The translations under genes were made by a program, and so were the position numbers. The notes under the pieces were generated by a model. It saw nothing but the letters and a program-made list of their open reading frames with translations. It had not been told where the DNA came from and did not search any database. This document shows positions 59,621 through 64,000 of a stretch of 64,000 nt of DNA, in pieces. Each line of letters opens with the position of its first letter. Positions within the stretch are counted from its first letter, which is position 1. The stretch spans positions 213,330-277,329 of the forward strand of contig JAUQWO010000075.1 of assembly GCA_030835135.1 (NCBI GenBank), read 5' to 3'. This DNA comes from Bacteroidota bacterium. Lineage in GTDB: Bacteria; Bacteroidota; Ignavibacteria; UBA10030; UBA6906.

Positions 59621-59638
59621 CGGCCAACAGGCTGGCCG
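59621..59638 (+). terminator. Hairpin after the GH16 gene
   Basis: CGGCCA pairing with TGGCCG around a 6-base loop, 61 bases after the stop, followed by TTCATTTT. In the same convergent space a weaker CAGGC/GCCTG inverted repeat (59671-59692) may serve the opposite gene. Confidence 0.5.
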
Positions 59639-59744
59639 TTCATTTTCCACCGGGTAGTGTCTTGGTTTGACAGGCCACAATGCATATGCCTGTTTGACAT
59701 TCCTTCGCACAGGGGTCTGGTCAGTCTTCCCAATGCCGTGATCG

Positions 59745-62336
59745 CTATTTGACGAACACAAGCCGCTTCGACCGTACGAAATCGCCAGCATGCATCCTGT
59801 AGAGATAGATCCCGCTGGCCATCCCCGTCGCATTGAATTCGACCGAGTGGCTTCCCGGTTCTTTCCTTCCATTCACCAGCAAGGCCACCTCTCTGCCGAG
59901 CATATCGTATACCGCCAACCGCACCATGGCGGGGGCAGGTATCTGATAGGTGATCAACGTCATCGGATTGAAGGGATTCGGGTGATTCTGATACAACTGG
60001 CAGCTGTACCGACCTTCGGTGTCGTCTGTACTCGTGACCGTGTGTTGAACGACGACCTCGACAGGTTCCACCGTACGAATGGTGCCGTCAAGGTCGATCT
60101 GTTTCAAGCGGTAGGTCCACGTTCCGGCGCGCACCGTGGAATCAATGAACGCATACTCCTGTGCAACGATCGTGGTCCCGTGCCCCGGCACAAATCCTCC
60201 GCGCACAGGCTGGAAGACGGGTTGCCGGTTCGCTGAATCCCGCTCGACCTGAAAGCCGTAGTTGTTCACCTCACTTGTTGTCGACCATTCAAGAACAACG
60301 GGGCCACAAGTCTGTTGACGGGCGGAGAATCGTGAGATCTGCACGGGCAACGGGACATCCGTGAGTGGATAGCGGAATACCCCGCCGCCCATACTTCCCG
60401 CGTACAGATAGGTATCGTCGTATGCAAGCGAGGTGATCTGTGGAGTGAAGGGTGCCTCCCCGAGAGGCGTCCACTTTGCAGCATTGTCCATCGACACAAA
60501 GACTCCCACCTGTGTTCCTGCGAAGAGGGCGTCCGCCGTCCCCCCGCGAAAACCCGGCAGGACCACAAGGCAGTACACGATGGGGTTCGACCACCCTGCA
60601 TTCATGGGAGTCCAGGTGGTCCCGCTGTTCGTAGAACGGAATACACCCCCCATCGTTCCTGCGTAGAGCAGATCTCCTGCTATCGCAAATGACCTCACGT
60701 ACTTGTCGGTCAGACCCGAGTTGATGGCTGTCCAGACAGCGCCGTTGTCCGTCGACCGGTATGCGCCGCTCCCATGCGTGCCGACGAAGATCCGGCGTAT
60801 GGACGCGTTGTCGTCGGGCGGGTCCGCTACGACAGCATTGACGATGGCTGTTGGCGAACCTGTATTCATCGTCGTCCAATTGATCCCGAGATTTGTGGAC
60901 CTGAAGAGCCCGCCGTAGGTGGCGGTGAAGACGCTTCTTTCGCCCGGTTCCCCGGGGATCGACGTGGACGTCATGCCCAGCACGTTCTTGTTCGCCAGAC
61001 CGGAACTGCACTCGATCCATTCTTTTCCGCCGTCTGACCTGAACACTCCGAGTCCTTCCGTCCCCTGGAAGAGATGCGATTCGCCCACGCTGTTGTCTGC
61101 CGTTGGTGGGATCAATGTGAGTGCTATTGGACGGATGCTGGCACAGTACCCCCCATGTTCCAACCAGAGCTCGCCTGCATCTGACGTCCGCATGACCCCC
61201 GATCCTTTCGCAGCGGCGATCAGACGCGGCTGGGGAGTACTTCCTGGTGTTCGATCCAAGAGCATACTTGAGATCGAAGTCGCCACGAGCCCGTTCTTCA
61301 GAATCTCGTATCCGTCCCCATATGTGCTGGACCGAAGGAATCCGTAGTATGAAGCACCCGCGTAGAGGAATTGCTTGTCGGTCCGTGGGTCGATAGGGCC
61401 GGTTGCAAGCACAAGGATGAAATATCCGGTGAGAGATGTCGCTGGGCGGGTCCAGGAACGTCCCATATCCCACGACATGAATATTCCGGATTCGGTACCC
61501 GCAAAGATGACCATTCCGCCGGTCTCAGGGTCGTGATCAATGACCGCGAAGGATCTCACAGCCAGGTTCGTGAGGCCGGCGTTACCCGTGGTCCACGATT
61601 CACCGCAGTCCGTCGTTATAAAGACACCCCCTCCCTTCGTGCCCGCAACCACGCGATCGCCCGCCACTGCAAGAGTGTTGATGCTCAGTGTGGTCAGACC
61701 CGAGTTGACCTCCGTCCAGTGCTGGCCGTCATCGGTCGACCTGTACACGCCCGCATCGCTCGTTCCCACCAGGAGCGCGGTCCTGCCCGATCCATCCCCG
61801 GCATCGCAGGAGATCAGTGGTCCCCTCACGATGCCCTGAATCTCCTTCGGACCTAGCGTCCAGCTTGTGCCAAGGTCAGTGGAACGGTAGACAAGTGCGC
61901 CGGAACAAGCGAAGAGATACCGGTTGTCACCTCCGGCTGCCGGTGGACACGCAGCAATATTCTCGAGAGAAAAGCCCTCCGGCACAACGGGGACCCGCGA
62001 CCAGGTCCCGCCAAGATCTGACGTCACGAAAAGACCTCGCTGCGTCGACGCAAAGAGCAGTGTGTCTTCCGGGAAAGACGGGTTGGAGACCTTTGCGAAA
62101 CCATGGACAGAGCCCGATGTGAATCCGTTGTTGTGGGCTTCCCACAGGGACCCATTGTTCGTCGAACGAAACACTCCACCCCCTCCCGTTCCGGCAAAAA
62201 GATTGTCCCCGATCCGGGCAATTGCCGTGACAGATCCTCCTCGTGGTCCGCTGGTGACCTCCCATTGCGATACCGCCGAACCAGCGGCAAGACACATCCC
62301 CAGTGCGAGTGCAGAGATACAGAATAGATGGCTCAT
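59745..62336 (-). CDS. Secreted beta-propeller protein with T9SS sorting domain
   Basis: An 863-residue paralogue of the 12574-14787 protein. Signal peptide (MSHLFCISALALGMCLAAGS), then about a dozen YCF48/BNR-like blades (GGGVFRSTNNGSLWEAHNNG, VYRSTDDGQHWTEVNSGLT), the linker module VLEWSTTSEVNNYGFQVER, and a C-terminal T9SS type A domain (NHPNPFNPMTLITY, VYDMLGREVALL, ASGIYLYRM, ending RLVFVK). I use the ATG at 62336; an in-frame GTG at 62348 is possible. A long leader of about 130 bases separates it from its promoter. Probably monocistronic. Confidence 0.92.
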   Translation of the reverse strand: MSHLFCISALALGMCLAAGSAVSQWEVTSGPRGGSVTAIARIGDNLFAGTGGGGVFRSTNNGSLWEAHNNGFTSGSVHGFAKVSNPSFPEDTLLFASTQRGLFVTSDLGGTWSRVPVVPEGFSLENIAACPPAAGGDNRYLFACSGALVYRSTDLGTSWTLGPKEIQGIVRGPLISCDAGDGSGRTALLVGTSDAGVYRSTDDGQHWTEVNSGLTTLSINTLAVAGDRVVAGTKGGGVFITTDCGESWTTGNAGLTNLAVRSFAVIDHDPETGGMVIFAGTESGIFMSWDMGRSWTRPATSLTGYFILVLATGPIDPRTDKQFLYAGASYYGFLRSSTYGDGYEILKNGLVATSISSMLLDRTPGSTPQPRLIAAAKGSGVMRTSDAGELWLEHGGYCASIRPIALTLIPPTADNSVGESHLFQGTEGLGVFRSDGGKEWIECSSGLANKNVLGMTSTSIPGEPGERSVFTATYGGLFRSTNLGINWTTMNTGSPTAIVNAVVADPPDDNASIRRIFVGTHGSGAYRSTDNGAVWTAINSGLTDKYVRSFAIAGDLLYAGTMGGVFRSTNSGTTWTPMNAGWSNPIVYCLVVLPGFRGGTADALFAGTQVGVFVSMDNAAKWTPLGEAPFTPQITSLAYDDTYLYAGSMGGGVFRYPLTDVPLPVQISRFSARQQTCGPVVLEWSTTSEVNNYGFQVERDSANRQPVFQPVRGGFVPGHGTTIVAQEYAFIDSTVRAGTWTYRLKQIDLDGTIRTVEPVEVVVQHTVTSTDDTEGRYSCQLYQNHPNPFNPMTLITYQIPAPAMVRLAVYDMLGREVALLVNGRKEPGSHSVEFNATGMASGIYLYRMHAGDFVRSKRLVFVK

Positions 62337-62472
62337 CCGTGGGCTCACGTTATCGATGTCGTGGAGGAGGGTGTGCGGTCGGAAAGCAGAAAGCCTCTTC
62401 CACCAACCGCGGGCGAAAGAGGTCTGTGCAGGTATCCTGTCTGCGATTCCCCCGGGTCACAAACTGACACTT

Positions 62473-62503
62473 CAAAGATACGAGGCTATAATTCGATGCG
62501 CAA
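62473..62503 (-). promoter_or_regulatory. Promoter of the second beta-propeller gene
   Basis: Minus strand TTG (62501-62503), 20 bases, TATCTTTG (62473-62480), a full match to the Bacteroidota pattern, 137 bases before the ATG. The long leader contains a CCTCTT/AAGAGG inverted repeat at 62394-62422. Confidence 0.6.
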
Positions 62504-62722
62504 GGATAATATTTTGGTGGTTGCGAAATGACCAGGACGGCAGAGACCAAACCGGCAATTTCCGACGCGGGTCCGGATAGAATCCGCTTCACCGTCCGCC
62601 ATCACTTTCCATCCGATGCATCTCGTGGTGTTCGGTCTTTGCTAGCACTGATCTCCAGAACATGGTTCCGCCCGTGATGCCGGAAGACAATTGCAGAGTT
62701 TGGTGACAACCAGATTCTTAAA

Positions 62723-62751
62723 TTGACTATCTGAGCGAGAATGCATATATT
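62723..62751 (+). promoter_or_regulatory. Promoter of tRNA-Thr
   Basis: TTGACT (62723-62728), 17 bases, TATATT (62746-62751): both boxes close to the consensus. It lies 64 bases upstream of the mature tRNA start. Confidence 0.75.
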
Positions 62752-62814
62752 GTGTCGGGCAATGGAAAACGCAACAGACAGAGCCCCGGCAGGGTGCTAA
62801 AGCCCATGCCAAAC

Positions 62815-62890
62815 GCTGGCGTAGCTCAGCTGGTAGAGCAGCTGATTCGTAATCAGCAGGTCGACGGTTCAAATCCGCCCGCCAGCTCCA
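62815..62890 (+). tRNA. tRNA-Thr (anticodon CGT)
   Basis: A 76-base cloverleaf with acceptor stem GCTGGCG/CGCCAGC, D stem GCTC/GAGC, anticodon stem GCTGA/TCAGC enclosing TTCGTAA (anticodon CGT, reads ACG), a 5-base variable loop, T loop TTCAAAT, and an encoded CCA end. The T stem (GACGG against CCGCC) has one A-C mismatch at its second pair. A hairpin follows immediately. Confidence 0.95.
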
Positions 62891-62933
62891 AAATGACAGG
62901 ACTTAGCGCAACGCGCTAAGTCCTTGTCATTTT
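62891..62933 (+). terminator. Long hairpin after tRNA-Thr
   Basis: An inverted repeat of about 20 base pairs with one bulged T (AATGACA-GGACTTAGCGC and its complement) starts right at the CCA end and closes with TTTT. A second CCCGCCC/GGGCGGG hairpin with a T5 loop lies at 62940-62960. Confidence 0.75.
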
Positions 62934-62960
62934 GAGAGTCCCGCCCGGTTTTTGGGCGGG

Positions 62961-63466
62961 GCTCCAAACCCACCTCTCGACGCTCCCTCATTATCACTTC
63001 GATCTTGTCAACTGAGTATCACCCTGCAGATGACGCTGGATGATACCGCGGGTTATGTTCTCGGGGTGTTGCATCCGTTTCCTTGATTCAATATGTCAGG
63101 TGCAGATTCGCGAAAAAACTTGCTGTGCAAGTGCCTCGGTATGGGACCAAGATAAGACAGCACCATATCGCAATACTTGCGCATACTTGGTATTGAACGC
63201 TGACTGGTTCAATGCCAGCCGAGTGTACAATGAAAAACGTTGACAATCCGCTCGCCCGGCCTTATCTTCATGCAACACTATCGGGGGAACGATGGAAAAG
63301 GATATGCCTCTTGTCCAGATGTCATAGGATGAGAGGCATTTGTGTGTCCGGTAATTCTTAGCGCAGCAAGGTGATACCCGTCGTTGCACGGCGCCTTCGG
63401 CTGGTTAGCGTCCAGCTGCAGCGTTGGCACCACATTCCCCGCCGACTTCAAGGGGGCTCTCAACTC
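62961..63466. other. Gene-free region before the edge gene
   Basis: About 500 bases with no convincing coding frame. Small hairpins occur (ACTTGC/GCAAGT at 63118-63132 and ATGCCTCT/AGAGGCAT at 63304-63339). A possible promoter for the next gene is TTG (63240-63242), 20 bases, TATCTTCA (63263-63270), leaving a leader of about 200 bases. Base composition is closer to even than in the neighbouring genes. Confidence 0.5.
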
Positions 63467-64000
63467 ATGTCATCCTCACACGGGGGGTTGGCTATCATTT
63501 CGTTCGTCCACAGAATTATACCATTTGCTGCGCTGCTCCTTTTCGGTTGGTCCGATGGGTGGAGCGGCTGGATCCATACAAGCGGTCCGGCGAGCGTTAC
63601 GGTATCCACCCTGGCCGCCAACGATTCGTGCCTGTTTGCTGGCACGTCATATCACGGGATATATCGGTCAACAAATGGGGGCAGAACCTGGGTATCGTCG
63701 AGTCCCGAACTGTCACGGAAAAACGTTCTGGCGCTGACTATCGTGCGAAGCCATATCTTCGCAGGGACAGAGCATGATGGGGTCTTCCGATCGGATGACA
63801 ACGGAGAATCCTGGACACAGTTCAATAACGGATTGGTCACTCCAAAGGTGCAAGTCTTTGCTGTATTGGGGGATCGTCTGTTCGCCGGGACGACGTGGGG
63901 CGGGATCTTCATTTCCACGGACCTGGGTGAGAGTTGGCAGAAGTCAGATTCAGGTTTGACCGGACCCAACGTTCTGACGTTTCACGTACGGGGGGCAAAC
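63467..64000 (+). CDS. Beta-propeller secreted protein, partial (cut by right edge)
   Basis: An open frame of 178 codons starting at the ATG at 63467 and running off the window without a stop. The start MSSSHGGLAIISFV is followed by a hydrophobic stretch (IIPFAALLLFGW) that looks like a signal peptide, then YCF48/BNR-like blades: GIYRSTNGGRTWVSSS, GVFRSDDNGESWTQFNNGLV and GIFISTDLGESWQKSDSGLT, spaced about 44 residues apart. This matches the proteins at 12574-14787 and 59745-62336, so a C-terminal T9SS sorting domain is expected beyond the edge. An AAGGGGG ribosome site lies about ten bases before the ATG. Confidence 0.85.
   Translation, partial: MSSSHGGLAIISFVHRIIPFAALLLFGWSDGWSGWIHTSGPASVTVSTLAANDSCLFAGTSYHGIYRSTNGGRTWVSSSPELSRKNVLALTIVRSHIFAGTEHDGVFRSDDNGESWTQFNNGLVTPKVQVFAVLGDRLFAGTTWGGIFISTDLGESWQKSDSGLTGPNVLTFHVRGAN

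Noticed and set aside
57580-59733. A minus-strand open frame of 717 codons opposite the GH16 gene
   Set aside because: The GH16 frame has a catalytic motif, signal peptide and sorting domain; the opposite frame is Arg/His-rich without motifs.
63040-63243. A 67-codon open frame in the region before the edge gene
   Set aside because: No ribosome site, unusual composition with several cysteines, no family, and neighbouring frames are equally open.
1-64000. CRISPR array, phage genes or a toxin-antitoxin pair
   Set aside because: No regularly spaced repeats, no cas genes, no integrase, no phage structural genes and no small paired genes of known toxin families were seen.

Overview
The window is a GC-rich, gene-dense chromosomal segment with no plasmid, phage or CRISPR features. 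It points to the Bacteroidota/Chlorobiota (FCB) group, most likely a high-GC Ignavibacteria-type lineage. Three complete secreted proteins end in a type A type IX secretion (T9SS) sorting domain with an N-x-PNPFNP motif (genes ending at 12574, 35700 and 59745 on the minus strand), as does a GH16 enzyme at 57772-59559. A PorV/PorQ-family beta-barrel and a GWxTD-type protein are also present. Several operon fronts carry TTG-N20-TAnnTT(TG) promoters, which fits the Bacteroidota sigma factor. The lineage call is inference; no rRNA is present.

Layout. 15-3143 (minus): DUF3109 protein, dprA and a phosphohexomutase. 3329-12262 (plus): a chain of overlapping genes: AMMECR1 and MEMO1 proteins, a DUF2520 oxidoreductase, a long-form nucleotidyltransferase, a crotonase, an anchored hypothetical, glycyl-tRNA synthetase, a CPBP protease, a TPR protein and a ZIP transporter. 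12288-12556: a REP-like palindrome pair, a 3' remnant of a PorQ-like gene and a hairpin. 12574-15807 (minus): PorQ-like gene followed by a beta-propeller T9SS cargo. 15949-20203 (plus): rpmE, rsmB, kbl, Mrp ATPase and a NifU-like scaffold. 20274-32391 (minus): prs, rplY, pth, rpsF, rpsR, rplI, korA and korB up to a strong terminator, then nrnA, pepA, a GWxTD protein, pdxA and ftsE. bioY (plus) converges on recX-recA-thpR (minus) through a perfect bidirectional terminator. A second T9SS cargo and a D-lactate-dehydrogenase-like flavo-iron-sulfur protein follow (35700-40172, minus).

40359-59559 (plus) is envelope biology: a TonB-dependent receptor; a two-component system with a small secreted protein and a protein made of two galactose-binding-like domains; a TetR-TolC-MFP-RND efflux operon behind an unusual inverted-repeat region; and a PAP2_C membrane enzyme, GH31 glycosidase, TerC protein and GH16 glucanase. 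A third beta-propeller T9SS cargo (59745-62336, minus), a tRNA-Thr(CGT) gene with its own promoter, a roughly 500-base stretch without genes, and a fourth cargo-like gene cut by the right edge complete the window.

The housekeeping part joins translation (S6, S18, L9, L25, Pth, GlyRS, RsmB, L31, tRNA-Thr) with central metabolism (KorAB, Prs, PdxA). KorAB, Mrp/NifU-like Fe-S assembly and the multi-cluster lactate-dehydrogenase-like protein suggest ferredoxin-based, partly anaerobic metabolism. The outer-envelope part (TonB receptor, T9SS cargos, GH16, GH31) suggests a polysaccharide-degrading heterotroph. The most distinctive unit is 42930-47017: histidine kinase, response regulator, a tandem 10-base repeat that looks like a regulator site, a small exported protein and a double carbohydrate-binding-like protein.
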